A DNA stretch of 64,000 bases from Clostridium sp. NkU-1 (GCA_001312405.1 BBDR01000007.1:62001-126000), one strand, 5' to 3'. Counted from the stretch's first letter, positions 30,028 to 40,304 are shown. The notes: generated by a model not told the origin, from the sequence alone. Numbers and translations are program-made.

Positions 30028-31240
30028 ATGGGAAAAGTACTGTATTTGGAATGTAATTCAGGAATCAGCGGCGATATGACGGTAGGCGCTCTTTTAGACC
30101 TGGGAGCGGATAAGGACGCTTTAACAAAGGCTTTGCAAAGCCTGGGGGTGGCTGGCTATCAGCTTCACTTTGGCAGGACCAGGAAATGCGGGTTGGATGC
30201 ATATGATTTTGACGTTCTTCTGGAAGATGAAGGGCATGGACATGAGGGGGATCACGGACATGACCATGACAACCTCAAAGTCCACCGGAATCTTCAGGAT
30301 ATATATACTATCATCGACCGGCTGGACTCCGGCAGCAAGGTAAAGGCAATGGCAAAGCAGATGTTTGGTATGGTGGCAGAAGCAGAGTCAAAGGCTCATG
30401 GAATCCCTGTGGAAGAGGTTCATTTTCATGAGGTGGGAGCCATTGATTCCATTGTGGACATCATCAGCGTGGCGGTTTGTGTGGACAGCCTGGGAGTGGA
30501 TGAGATCGTGGTATCTCCTCTGGCGGAAGGTTATGGCAGCGTCCGGTGCCAGCATGGCGTTATCCCGGTTCCTGTTCCGGCAACGGCCAACATTGCGGCG
30601 GCCCATGGCCTGAAGCTTCGTTTCACGGACAATGAAGGGGAGATGGTGACTCCCACCGGAGCAGCCATAGCGGCGGCTCTCGGGACAAGAAAAAAATCTT
30701 CCCTCCTCCTTTCAGATCTTAAAGACAGGGATTGGTGCAGGAAAAAAGGACTTTAAACAGGCAAACGTTCTGCGGGCCATGCTTCTTCTGGAGGAGGAAG
30801 AAGGAGCAGGAGAAAATATGTGGGTTTTGGAAGCCAATATTGACGACTGCAGCGGGGAAGCCTTTGGCTTTGCCATGGAATCCTTATTGGAAGCAGGAGC
30901 GGCTGATGTCTGGTATACCCCTGTTTTTATGAAAAAGAATCGTCCTGCCTATATGCTCAGCCTGATCTGCCGGGAAGAGGAGATAAGCAGAATGGAAGAT
31001 ATCCTGTTTATACAGACTACCACCATCGGAGTCAGAAGATACCCGGTATCCAGAACCATTCTGGACCGGAAAAAAAGGAAGGTCATGACAGAATTCGGTG
31101 AGACGGAGGTGAAAGTCTGTACCTACAAAAGCAGGACGTTCTGCTACCCGGAATTTGAAAGTGTAAGAAATATCTGCAAAGAAAATGGACTGGATTACAA
31201 GACCGTATACAATGTTATACGCAGGGAGGCGGAGAAATAA
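30028..31240 (+). CDS. larC: Nickel insertion protein LarC, read as two frames
   Basis: LarC inserts nickel into the dithiolated pyridinium mononucleotide, using CTP. The first frame (to TAA at 30756) has the N-terminal CNSGISGDMTVGALLDLGA, a histidine-rich HGHEGDHGHDHD stretch near residue 70 fitting metal handling, and VHFHEVGAIDSIVDI. The second carries the C-terminal domain (EANIDDCSGEAFGFAMESL, TTTIGVRRYPVSR). The A7 run 30691-30697 is the junction; removing one A joins them into about 403 residues. In Lactiplantibacillus plantarum LarC is known to be made by programmed frameshifting between larC1 and larC2, so this break may be real, unlike the others. The stop overlaps the larE start. 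Confidence 0.88.
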
Positions 31241-32070
31241 TGGAGGAGAACATTCTGGAAATAAAAATGAGGCTGGAACAGATGATGGCGGATTATGCCA
31301 AAGAGGATATCTGCCTGGCTTTTTCCGGAGGAGTGGATTCCAGCTTATTGCTGAAGGCAGCGGCAGATGCCGCAGGAAAGACAGGAAAAAACGTTTATGC
31401 AGTAACCTTTGACAGCCGTCTCCACCCTTCCTGTGATTTAGAGATCGCAGCCAGAGTGGCAAAGGAGCTGGGAGGAGTTCATAAAGTGGTTTCCGTCAAT
31501 GAGCTGGAACAGGAGGAGATACGTTATAATCCGGTAAACCGGTGCTATCTGTGCAAAAAGAAGCTGTTCCAGTCTTTGAAGGATTTTGCACAGGAAATGA
31601 ACATTCCTTATATCATGGATGGGACCAACGAGGATGATCTTCATGTTTACCGTCCTGGAATCAAGGCTTTAAGGGAACTGGGGATCATCAGTCCCCTGGC
31701 TGAGCTTCACATCACCAAGTCCCAGGTCAAGGAACTGGCCTCAGGGTATGGAATCTCCGTGGCGTCCAGGCCTTCTGCCCCATGTATGGCGACCCGCCTT
31801 CCTTATAATACGGAAATTGATTATGATATTCTGAACCGCATTGGAAAAGGAGAGGAATTTGTAAGTTCTCTTGTGAAAGGAAATGTGCGGCTGAGGCTTC
31901 ATAAAGACATTGTCCGCATCGAGGTGGACCGGGACGCGATGGGAGAAGTGATGGAAAAGAGTAAGGAAATTATCTCTTATCTAAAGGAATTGGGATTTAC
32001 ATATACCACCATGGATTTGGAAGGATTCAGGTCCGGAAGCATGGATGTGGGGATTGAGCCCATTAAGTAA
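31240..32070 (+). CDS. larE: Sulfur transferase LarE, cluster-type
   Basis: PP-loop ATPase of 276 residues that adenylates and then thiolates the pyridinium biscarboxylate. The ATP loop SGGVDSS is at about residues 29-35. Three cysteines stand out: RCYLCK (Cys102 and Cys105) and SAPCMATR (Cys182). LarE proteins with a single cysteine sacrifice its sulfur, whereas those with this three-cysteine pattern hold a [4Fe-4S] cluster that carries the sulfur catalytically; the pattern here fits the second group, which suits an anaerobe. ATG 31240 overlaps the larC stop (TAATG). It is the last gene of the operon. Confidence 0.92.
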   Translation: MEENILEIKMRLEQMMADYAKEDICLAFSGGVDSSLLLKAAADAAGKTGKNVYAVTFDSRLHPSCDLEIAARVAKELGGVHKVVSVNELEQEEIRYNPVNRCYLCKKKLFQSLKDFAQEMNIPYIMDGTNEDDLHVYRPGIKALRELGIISPLAELHITKSQVKELASGYGISVASRPSAPCMATRLPYNTEIDYDILNRIGKGEEFVSSLVKGNVRLRLHKDIVRIEVDRDAMGEVMEKSKEIISYLKELGFTYTTMDLEGFRSGSMDVGIEPIK

Positions 32071-32132
32071 AAATGATTGTACTTCTTTATGAAGTTACTG
32101 ATATCTCTGTGTTGATTTTTGATTTCATACTG

Positions 32133-32179
32133 ATACGAAAAAAATGCGGTTCCATGTCAAGGAAACGCATTTTTCGTAT
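32133..32179 (+). terminator. Terminator of the nik-lar operon
   Basis: A long stem, 32133-32153 with 32161-32179, including CGAAAAA and TTTTTCG, followed by further T/A-rich sequence. It lies about 63 bases after larE. Confidence 0.75.
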
Positions 32180-32748
32180 ATTTAGTATTCTCTATTCCAA
32201 TGATATATAGAGTTATAATAAATCAAAGGTTCCTTGTAAGCTTATTCATTCTTTTGCTTCCCTTAAGGCAGATTATGTTTCACAATATGGCTGCCTCATC
32301 TGATGTATCAAGACGTTTTCACAACCTCAATTCCTGGCAGCAGTACCATAGACGCTGAATTTTTTTGATAGGAACCGGAAATGCTGTATGAGGGCTTCAG
32401 ACAATGGGGTTTTCCTTCTGCATTATAGAATGGTGTACATAATTCAACAGTATTCTCGATCAATGTCGGTTTATATCAAGAGATATAGGAAATATCCAAA
32501 AGATTGGGCGGTGTGTCTAATACGGTTTTATTAATTATAACCTAAAAAACAAAATGAAACTAAAAAAATAATGTAGAATTATGATATTAAATGTAAAATT
32601 AAGAAGAAAGTTAATGTGAAAATGCACAATTAATTCTATTGTACTTTGAGTTTGTTTGTGCTAATATATAAATAGGTTTTTTTGCCCATAATCCTGTTTT
32701 TTTTAAACACATGGAGGGCAAATTTTTTAGTAAAGGAGATAATATACC
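32180..32748. other. Intergenic region with a possible gene remnant
   Basis: About 570 bases without a real gene. On the minus strand, 32308-32475 is open for 55 codons and reads like protein (for example CTPFYNAEGKPHCLKPSYS) but has no start codon or ribosome site and ends at TGA; it may be the relic of a lost gene. The last 150 bases are very A/T-rich and should hold the promoter of the peptidase operon. Confidence 0.35.
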
Positions 32749-34212
32749 GTGGGTAGCAGAACATTGGAAAACATGGAACCGGTGGAAGTGTTTCAGTATT
32801 TTGAGGAAATTAGCAGTATTCCCAGGGGTTCGGGAAATGAAAGAAGAATCAGCGATTATCTGGTTTCTTTTGCCAAGGAACACAAGCTGGAGGTCATTCA
32901 GGATAAAGCTCTGAATGTGATCATCAAGAAGCCAGGCACCAAGGGCTATGAAGAGAGTCCCGGCGTTATCATTCAGGGGCATATGGATATGGTATGTGAG
33001 AAAAGGCCTGACGTAACCCATGATTTCATGACAGACCCCATTAAATTGAAAATCCATGGAGATATGATTTACGCAGACGGTACAACTCTTGGAGGAGACG
33101 ACGGTATTGCGGTCGCCATGGGGTTAGCGGTTCTGGCATCGGATACACTGGAACACCCTCCCATTGAATTGTTAGTTACCACCGCCGAAGAGACCGGAAT
33201 GGATGGTGCCCATGCGCTGGATCCTAAAAACATATCGGGCAAAACCCTTATTAATATCGACTCAGAGGAAGAAGGAATCCTGACGGTAAGCTGTGCAGGC
33301 GGCTGTTCCTCTAAAATCAATATTCCCATAATATGGGAGGGCGCAGACAGCAGCAGGGCTGCTTATGAAATTGAAATTACGGGCCTGCAGGGCGGCCACT
33401 CCGGAGTGGAAATACATAAGGGCAGGGCAAACGCCAATAAATTGATGGCCCGGCTGCTGAAACGTGCATGTTCGGAGACAGATTTACATTTATGCTCCAT
33501 AAACGGAGGTTCCAAGCACAATGCCATTGCCCGCGATGCACAGGCTGTTGTGTGTGTAAATCCAGAGGAAGTCCCAGAATTAAAAGAGCATATCTCCAGC
33601 CTGGAACAAATATTTAAGGATGAATACAAAGCAGCGGATCCGGATATCAAAATCGAGCTAAAGCCGGTTGATCATATGCCGGAACGAATCATGTCGAAAG
33701 ATACAAGGGAAAACATCGTTAATTTTATGTATCTGATTCCAAACGGAGTCCAGAGCGTAAGCATGGATATTGAGGGCCTGGTAGAGAGCTCATTGAATCT
33801 GGGGGTAGTTGAGACAAAGGGAGACAACATTGAAATCATCAGTTCCATAAGAAGTTCCGTGGGAAGTATAAAGGATAATATTTTCCATATCGTAGCCGCC
33901 ATTGCCGGCCTTACAAACGGAAAGGTGATTGCTGAGTCGGATTACCCGGAATGGAAATATAATTCCGATTCAAAAGTAAGACTGCTTTTTACAGAATTAT
34001 ACGAGAAATTATTTGGCGAAAAACCGCTGATCAGCGCGATTCATGCCGGACTCGAATGTGCGATTTTTGATAAAAAGTTTGAAGGAAAACTGGATATGAT
34101 ATCCGTTGGGCCCACAATAATCGGGGTGCATACTGCGGAGGAACATTTAAGCATACCATCAACCCAGAGGACATGGAAGTATTTGACAGAAGCACTGAAA
34201 GCCCTCAAATAG
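32749..34212 (+). CDS. pepD: Aminoacyl-histidine dipeptidase (M20C peptidase)
   Basis: An intact 487-residue cytosolic di-zinc dipeptidase of the PepD family (Xaa-His dipeptidase). Metal ligands lie in QGHMDMVCEK and TLGGDDGIAV; the catalytic base is in TAEEETG-like TTAEETGMDGA; INIDSEEEG and ALPLCISTPEW-equivalent dimerisation regions follow. It begins with GTG at 32749, set by AAAGGAG at 32732-32738. The OPT transporter follows after 82 bases, and a PqqD-like gene after that, suggesting uptake and breakdown of short peptides as one unit. Confidence 0.9.
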   Translation: MGSRTLENMEPVEVFQYFEEISSIPRGSGNERRISDYLVSFAKEHKLEVIQDKALNVIIKKPGTKGYEESPGVIIQGHMDMVCEKRPDVTHDFMTDPIKLKIHGDMIYADGTTLGGDDGIAVAMGLAVLASDTLEHPPIELLVTTAEETGMDGAHALDPKNISGKTLINIDSEEEGILTVSCAGGCSSKINIPIIWEGADSSRAAYEIEITGLQGGHSGVEIHKGRANANKLMARLLKRACSETDLHLCSINGGSKHNAIARDAQAVVCVNPEEVPELKEHISSLEQIFKDEYKAADPDIKIELKPVDHMPERIMSKDTRENIVNFMYLIPNGVQSVSMDIEGLVESSLNLGVVETKGDNIEIISSIRSSVGSIKDNIFHIVAAIAGLTNGKVIAESDYPEWKYNSDSKVRLLFTELYEKLFGEKPLISAIHAGLECAIFDKKFEGKLDMISVGPTIIGVHTAEEHLSIPSTQRTWKYLTEALKALK

Positions 34213-34294
34213 CAGCAGAAAGATCGTTAATAATTAAAAATTAATTTGTGCCAATAACTGATCGAAATATGATGAATATAAGGGAGTACTGTGT

Positions 34295-36216
34295 ATGAAT
34301 CAAAAATTATCTAAAGGCGCATATGGCGGTGTAAAAGGGCAAGATTACGTACCATATGTTTCCCCAAAATCCGGATCGGGTGGAAATATTGCGGTATTAA
34401 TCATTGGTATAGCTCTGTCTGCATTGTTCGCCGCATCAACAGCTTACTCTGGCATGAAAGCAGGCCTTACTGTTGCTGCCGGAATACCGGGTTCCATATT
34501 AGGTTCTGTATTTATTGCCATGTTTGCCAGGGAAAAAGGAATTCTTGGAAAGACACTTCTTCAGGGAATGGCCAGCGGCGGGGAATCCATTGCCAGCGGC
34601 ATGATATTTGTTTTTCCTGCAATTCTTTTGATCGGTTCCCGGGTAACATTTCTGGAAGGCCTTGTGATCGGTGTGGGCGGTGCTTTATTTGGCATAGGAG
34701 CAGCTTCTCTGGTCTACAATTATTTGATCGTGGAAGAGCATGGAAAATTAATGTATCCTGAGTCAATGGCTATTTCAGAAACCTTAGTCGCCTCGGAAGG
34801 GGCCAAGGATTCCCTGAAATTTATGGGAATCGGATTTGGAATCGGCGGTTTAATAACCGCAGTAACCAGCTCATTCTTAAATATCACCAACAACGTGATC
34901 AGCTTTGTGCATGAGCCTTTTTACAAATGGAAATTTCAGCTGGAAGTGAACCCTTTGCTGCTTGGGATAGGATTCATCGTGGGAATGGAAGTATCCTTGA
35001 CCATGTTTGCCGGTTCCATCTTATCTAACTTTGCCATTACGCCTCTCATCGGTTATTTTGCTTCTTTAGGCAGTGGCGGTCCGGCCGTGTGGAATAATCC
35101 TTCTGTAAGCGTAAACGCTATGGGAGTGGGCGATATAGCAGGCAGCTACGTAAAATATATCGGTGCAGGCATGATGCTTTCCGGCGGTCTGATCGGTGCC
35201 ATAAAACTGATTCCAACGGTTATCGCTTCCATAAAGGAAACCATGAATGCCAGAGGAAAAGGCTCCGGCGGCGCTGGATCTTCTGTTGAAACTGTTATTT
35301 TACTGTCAGGTATTATCGTAGGCTTTATCGGCGGTTTCCTGGTATCAGGCGGCAACATTGCCATGGCTGTACTGGTTCTGTTTTATCCATGGTGCTGTCT
35401 TTGATGTTTGTAATTGTTTCCGGCCGTTTAACCGGTACCATCGGAACTTCAAACCTTCCTGTATCCGGTATGACAATTGCTTCCATCGTTATCGTAACAT
35501 TACTGTTTGTGGGATTAGGCTGGAAGAGCGTAGATGATAACAAGGCTCTGTTGTTATTCGGTTCCTTTATTGTTACTGCAATCGCTGCAGCAGGCGGTTA
35601 CTGCCAATCACAAAAAGTTTCTTTTATCATTGGTGGAAGCAAAAATGAAATGCAGAAATATTTTGCAATATCTTCTATTGTAGGTGTTGTGGTAGTTACC
35701 TGTGTTATTTTATTGCTTTCCGATCAGCTCTCAATGACTGGTGACAATGTTCCGTTTGCATTGCCTCAGGCGAATTTAATGGCAACATTGACAGCCGGAA
35801 TCATGTCGGGTCAGTTGCCCTGGGTCATGATCATCTGCGGCATTATAATGGGAATCGTTTTATTTTTACTGAGACTCCCTGTAATGACAGTTGCAATCGG
35901 GTTTTATTTGCCGATATCCACAACTTCCATCATTTTGCTAGGAGCCCTGGTTCGCTTCTTCGTTGAGAAATATTCCAGAAATGAAAGAGAAAAGGAAGCG
36001 AAAGTTTCTAATGGTGTAAGCCTGTCGTCAGGGCTTGTTGCCGGCGGATCAATCATTGGACTTATCGGAATCGTTTTACAGGTAACTGGCATCATCAGTG
36101 GTGCAGGCCCAAGCGGATTTGCAAATTCAAATGGAATGGCATTTATCTTATTGATCATTCTTGTAGCAGCGACCGCTATACCGCTTTTTAAGAGTGAAGT
36201 GAAAAATGCGAAATGA
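34295..36216 (+). CDS. OPT-family oligopeptide transporter
   Basis: A polytopic membrane protein of about 640 residues in the OPT superfamily, proton-coupled importers of short peptides or metal chelates. Seen are the N-terminal SALFAASTAYSGMKAGLTVAAGIP stretch (split here as ASTAYSGMKAGLTV), YPESMAISETLVASEG, and many alternating hydrophobic segments. One T is missing at the T4 run near 35381-35385; after it LSMVLSLMFVIVSGR continues to 36216. The dipeptidase gene lies upstream and a PqqD-like gene overlaps its end. Bacterial OPT members are mostly uncharacterised, so the cargo is inferred only from the dipeptidase. Confidence 0.85.
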
Positions 36217-36559
36217 CAATGATGAGGTTTTAAATTTAATATTTAAGATTTCCGATAAACTGGAATACGAGGTTGATAAAAACGGCATTGTGACCATGCT
36301 TATAAAACAGGATCATAAGATTCAGCAGGTTTTTAGAAAATTCGGTTTCAAAATTCCGGAATATAAAAGAATTGCAATGGATGAGTATGGAAGCTGCGTC
36401 TTTCTTCAAATTGACGGCAGTAAGACCATTAGGGAAATTGGAAAAAGCCTTGAAGAAACGTATGGTGACAAGGTAGAGCCGCTGTATGAAAGACTGCTGT
36501 TATTTGTCAGTCACTTAGAGCAGCAATTTCACTATATCGAAAATACCAGCAAGGTGTAA
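36206..36559 (+). CDS. PqqD-like protein (stand-alone RRE-type fold)
   Basis: A 117-residue protein whose central part, roughly residues 35-110, fits the PqqD/RiPP-recognition winged-helix pattern: RIAMDEYGSCVFLQIDGSKTIREIG, then a helix with LYERLLLFVSHLEQQ. In RiPP pathways such domains hold the leader peptide for a modifying enzyme, but no radical SAM maturase or precursor gene is next to it. The ATG lies inside the last codons of the OPT transporter gene, so the two are co-translated. It may sense or hand on peptides delivered by the transporter; that is inference. A terminator follows at 36581. Confidence 0.7.
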   Translation: MRNDNDEVLNLIFKISDKLEYEVDKNGIVTMLIKQDHKIQQVFRKFGFKIPEYKRIAMDEYGSCVFLQIDGSKTIREIGKSLEETYGDKVEPLYERLLLFVSHLEQQFHYIENTSKV

Positions 36560-36580
36560 GAAGGAGTCTGCAAAGCAGGC

Positions 36581-36622
36581 AGATCGGTGTCGGGAATTAA
36601 GCCCTGGCACCGATCTTTTTTT
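36581..36622 (+). terminator. Terminator of the pepD-OPT-pqqD operon
   Basis: Nine-base perfect stem AGATCGGTG with CACCGATCT plus inner GC pairing, followed by seven T residues (36616-36622). Confidence 0.9.
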
Positions 36623-36701
36623 GTGTGACTCTTGACCGCTGCCGGCAGGAACGATATAATTATCATTAAATTCTTTTACCGAATGGTGAGAAAGGACTTT
36701 G

Positions 36702-37956
36702 ATGAAATCAAATAAATATATGTTTTTCTTTGTGCTCTTACTCCTGCCGATTTTTTTAGCGGGCTGCGGGAGACGTTTCCCGGATTATAGCAGTCAATCC
36801 GGCAGCCTGAGCACTGAAGAATCAAAAACGGCTGCAAACGGAACAGATGGTCATACTTCAGATCCTGGGGAACCTACAATCCATATTTCAGCCACAGAGT
36901 CTTCTGAGATAGAAGATACGGCTGGACAGACGGATTCTTCCTCCGGCAGTGATTCCTATGAGGTAAGAGCAGGAGAGCTGCTCTCCGGCATGACCCTTGA
37001 GGAAAAGGTGGGGCAGATGTTTTTTTGTCCGCCTGCGCAAAGCCAGTGCTGTTCAGGATATTGAGAAGTATCATTTAGGCGGCTATATCCTGTTCGGAGA
37101 CGATTTTAAGGATGAAACCCAAACCGGCATTCGGGATTTTATTAAGAGCTGTCAGAATGCCTCTTCCATCCCCTTGCTCATGGGAGTGGACGAGGAGGGC
37201 GGGACCGTGTGCCGTGTCAGCAAATACGCGGCTTTCCGTTCGGAACCGTTTAAATCTCCTCAGGATTTGTATAAACAGGGCGGCTTTGAAGCCATTCAGG
37301 CCGATACCAGGGAGAAGGCTGCCCTTTTGCTTGGACTTGGGATCAATGTTAATCTGGCTCCTGTCTGCGATGTCTCTGTGAATCCGGATGATTTTATCTA
37401 CCGCCGGTCTTTTGGCCGGGAGGCAGGGGAAACGGCTGATTATGTCAGAACCGTTGTCCGGGAAATGAAAAAAGCAGGGATCGGAAGCACACTGAAGCAT
37501 TTTCCCGGCTATGGCAGCAATGAGGATACCCATTCGGGGTCCGCAGTAGATACCAGGGATTATAAACAATTTCTCCAGAGCGACTTCCTTCCGTTTGAGG
37601 CCGGAATTGAAGCCGGAGCCGGCAGTGTTCTGGTTTCCCATAATATCGTGACTTCAATGGATGAAGAACATCCTGCCTCCCTTTCCCGTGCTGTTCATGA
37701 TAAATTAAGGGAATCCCTGAACTTCAATGGAGTGATTATGACTGATGACCTCAGTATGGATGCCATTAAGAACAGTACTTCGAATGCGGCTGTCCTGGCC
37801 ATTGCTGCAGGGAACGACTTACTGATTGCGACTGACTTTGACGGAGACATTCCGGCTGTCTTAGATGCCCTGAATAATGGGACGCTGAAAGAAGCACAGA
37901 TTGACGCTTCTGTAATCAGGATACTGGTCTGGAAGCTTAAATTGGGCATATTGTAA
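36702..37956 (+). CDS. GH3 lipoprotein, beta-N-acetylhexosaminidase-like
   Basis: A secreted lipoprotein of about 417 residues: signal helix and lipobox LAGC near residue 23, a Ser/Thr/Glu-rich linker (about 25-90), then a GH3 domain. GH3 NagZ-type marks are LTLEEKVGQMF-like MTLEEKVGQMFFVR, PLLMGVDEEGG, APVCDVSVNP, KHFPGYG with the catalytic His/Asp loop nearby, and MTDDLSMDAI carrying the nucleophile Asp. It likely removes N-acetylglucosamine from peptidoglycan fragments outside the cell. The frame breaks at the T7 run 37020-37026. ATG 36702 follows AAAGGA. Confidence 0.85.
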
Positions 37957-37986
37957 AAGTGCGGTTCACAGTGAACCGCACTTTTT
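37955..37986. terminator. Terminator between convergent GH3 and S8 genes
   Basis: A 15-base stem of AAAAGTGCGGTTCAC type with its complement, very short loop, ending in T residues on the plus strand and A/T on the other. Confidence 0.9.
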
Positions 37987-38029
37987 CTGTATAATAAAAC
38001 AATTTATGTTTTAAACACCATCAACTACT

Positions 38030-39686
38030 TTAAAAAAAGTTACTAATTTCCACCTTTCCATAACCCCATATGTTATTTGGATAAGCATTGTTATCGCCGC
38101 GCATTGCATTCCAAATCAACTGCCGGTTAATAATGTTGCCGGTCATCTGGATATAATTCCTTCTGACAACTGCCCATTCAAAAACCATTGCCATAATGCC
38201 TGCCGTGTGGGCCGCCGCTGTTCCTGTTCCTGTGGCAGTGCCGTATCTATTTCCCGGAAGTGCACACGGAATACGATAGCCCGGAGCTGCAATATCAGGC
38301 TTAATTAATCCTATTCTTGTGTAGCCTCTTCCTGATTCTTCCAGAATGTTGTTGTCGAACTGATTATAGGCGGTAACGGTCAGCAAGCTTCGTGCATTTC
38401 CCGGAGAAGTTATCGTAACGTCTGGATCTGAATTTGTAAAGTATGTTTCGTCTGAGATCAAGCCTCCTGTTGGGAGCCATGCATGAAAGGAGAAGGAATC
38501 ATTATTGAGATTTTCCGTATGAATATGCCAGGTTCCTGGTATGGTATTTTTGAAACGCAGCAGGATGAGCTGGTCTCCGGTGTTTTGCTCAAAAATAATA
38601 TTATTTATCCAGATGTCTGTCTGGCTTAAAGGGAAGGTATAATTTATGCAGCTATTTATTGCCGGAGGAATTAATTGGGTAGACTCATGGGTGGGTGAGG
38701 TGACACTGATGGAGACCTGTGCCGGAGAATATGCCCAGATTTCCATGGAGAACATACTGTCATCATTTCCTACATTTAATTCAAAATCATTGTAAAAGAG
38801 TTGGGGTACAGGGGCATGAAAATAATGTCTTCGTTTGTTCCCTTCATTTCCGGCAGCAACTGCAACCGCAATTCCGGGAATCTGTGCCAGGTCATCCAGA
38901 TAGCTGCTTAAAGGGCCGTTTCCGTCGTGTCCGCCCTGGCTTGACCCAAGGGCAATGCAGATGACGATTGGTTTATTCAATCCCTGGGAGACAGAAACCA
39001 GGTAACGTGCGGCAAGCATAATATCAGATTCCTGAAAACACAGAACATCCTCTGGTACTAAAAAAATATCCTTTAAATTTTGTTTGGCTTCTTTCAGTTT
39101 TACCACGATCAGATCAGCTTCCGGGACAACACTGTGGAGTCTATTGTCATTGGTTGAGGTACCGGCTACAATGCTGGAAATTACCGTGCCATGGCCATTG
39201 GTATCAACTGAAGGAACGATGGATAAAGGATCATTGGACTGTAAAGCCTGATTTATTAAATCCCTGCTGTATTCGGAACCAAATGTAAAGCTCTCCGGGG
39301 GGGCGCCGCTTTGTATGGTCTGATCCCATATTGACTGAATGCGGGTGGTTCCGTCTCTGTTTTTAAAAGCCTGGTGCTGGTAATCAATGCCGGTATCTAT
39401 AATTCCTATGAGTACATCTTTTCCAAACAGGCTTAAAGCAGGATTGGTCTGAACTGCTGTAATTCCGGATTTGTCTATACTTGCCAGTGAACTCAGGGTA
39501 TAAATTGACGAAAAGCGGCTGTAAGGATACAGCCCTAAGTCACAGACGTTCATGGATTCTATCGGGATATGTTCCAATGAAAGCCTTACATTAAGGTGAG
39601 TAAAATTATGGTAAGTTGGATATAGTGGAATGAGAGCGTTATTTATGAATAAATCGTAATAATTATTATCAAGTATTTTTTTCCAA
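38030..39686 (-). CDS. S8 subtilisin-like protein (Csp-type), catalytic Ser position is Gly
   Basis: A protein of about 551 residues of the clostridial Csp-like S8 group. The Asp motif GIIDTGID and His motif NGHGT are intact, AAGNEG supplies the oxyanion region, and the C-terminal jellyroll insert lies between. The Ser motif reads GTATGTGTAAAHTAG: the codon at 38222-38224 is GGA (Gly) where relatives have Ser. The N-terminus is restored across the T7 run 39676-39682, giving a TTG start at 39686 (or 39692) and the segment EKILDNNYYDLF. In Clostridioides difficile, CspC is a pseudoprotease with Gly at the Ser site and acts in germination signalling. A pseudoprotease role is likely here, though no germination genes are adjacent. 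Confidence 0.82.
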
Positions 39687-39788
39687 AATCAAGCCCCCCT
39701 TTATATCTAGTGTCTCACATAAATTTATGCAAACAGATACAAATTATGAATAAGAAGCCTTTGCTACGGAATAAGGCATTGATTTTTG

Positions 39789-40235
39789 TCAAAGCCCCCT
39801 GCATTCATGCTGTCCTGATATATTTTTTTCCAGCTTTTCCAGGTGAAAGGTTCCTTCATTTACCTGGTAATATTTTTTTGTATCCGGCAGATAGAACATG
39901 CCTGTTTCGTCCACATTCACTGCTCCGGTCTGGCCGTCAGTGCTGGAAAAATAGATCTGGTAGGTGGTGGCACTGTCCAAGCTTCCGTCCGGGGCCTCTT
40001 TTAAAGAGAAGCCGTGAAACAGATCCGCCACCCTGGCTATGGTTTCCTTGTTCTCGTCATAAAAGGAATAACAGATGGAACCATAATATATGGAAACGGA
40101 TTCGGTTTTTGATATGTCAACGGGAATGCCTGCAAGCTCCTTTGCCGCCTCTTTTTTTCTGGCTCTGGCATGAGGTAAGGGATAACAGCAGCAGGATAAT
40201 AAGGAAAAAAAGTTTTGTGTATTTTTTTTAGCCAT
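39789..40235 (-). CDS. Small lipoprotein, unknown family
   Basis: A predicted lipoprotein of 148 residues. Correcting an A8-to-A9 deletion at codon 3 (plus-strand T8 near 40222-40229) gives MAKKKYTKLFFLIILLLLS followed by the lipobox LTSC. A second break at an A7 run about 70 bases on restores the body frame. The mature part contains ESVSIYYGSICYSFYDENKET and ends GQHECRGL; it looks like a small extracellular beta-rich domain. I cannot name the family. It lies upstream of the S8 gene on the same strand with about 100 bases between. Confidence 0.6.
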   Translation of the reverse strand: MAKKNTQNFFSLLSCCCYPLPHARARKKEAAKELAGIPVDISKTESVSIYYGSICYSFYDENKETIARVADLFHGFSLKEAPDGSLDSATTYQIYFSSTDGQTGAVNVDETGMFYLPDTKKYYQVNEGTFHLEKLEKNISGQHECRGL

Positions 40236-40304
40236 AGGAAACCTCGCTTTTTATTCTATATTACCATAAGTTCCCGGAAAAGCAAAGATAAGGGAAAGAA
40301 AGCA

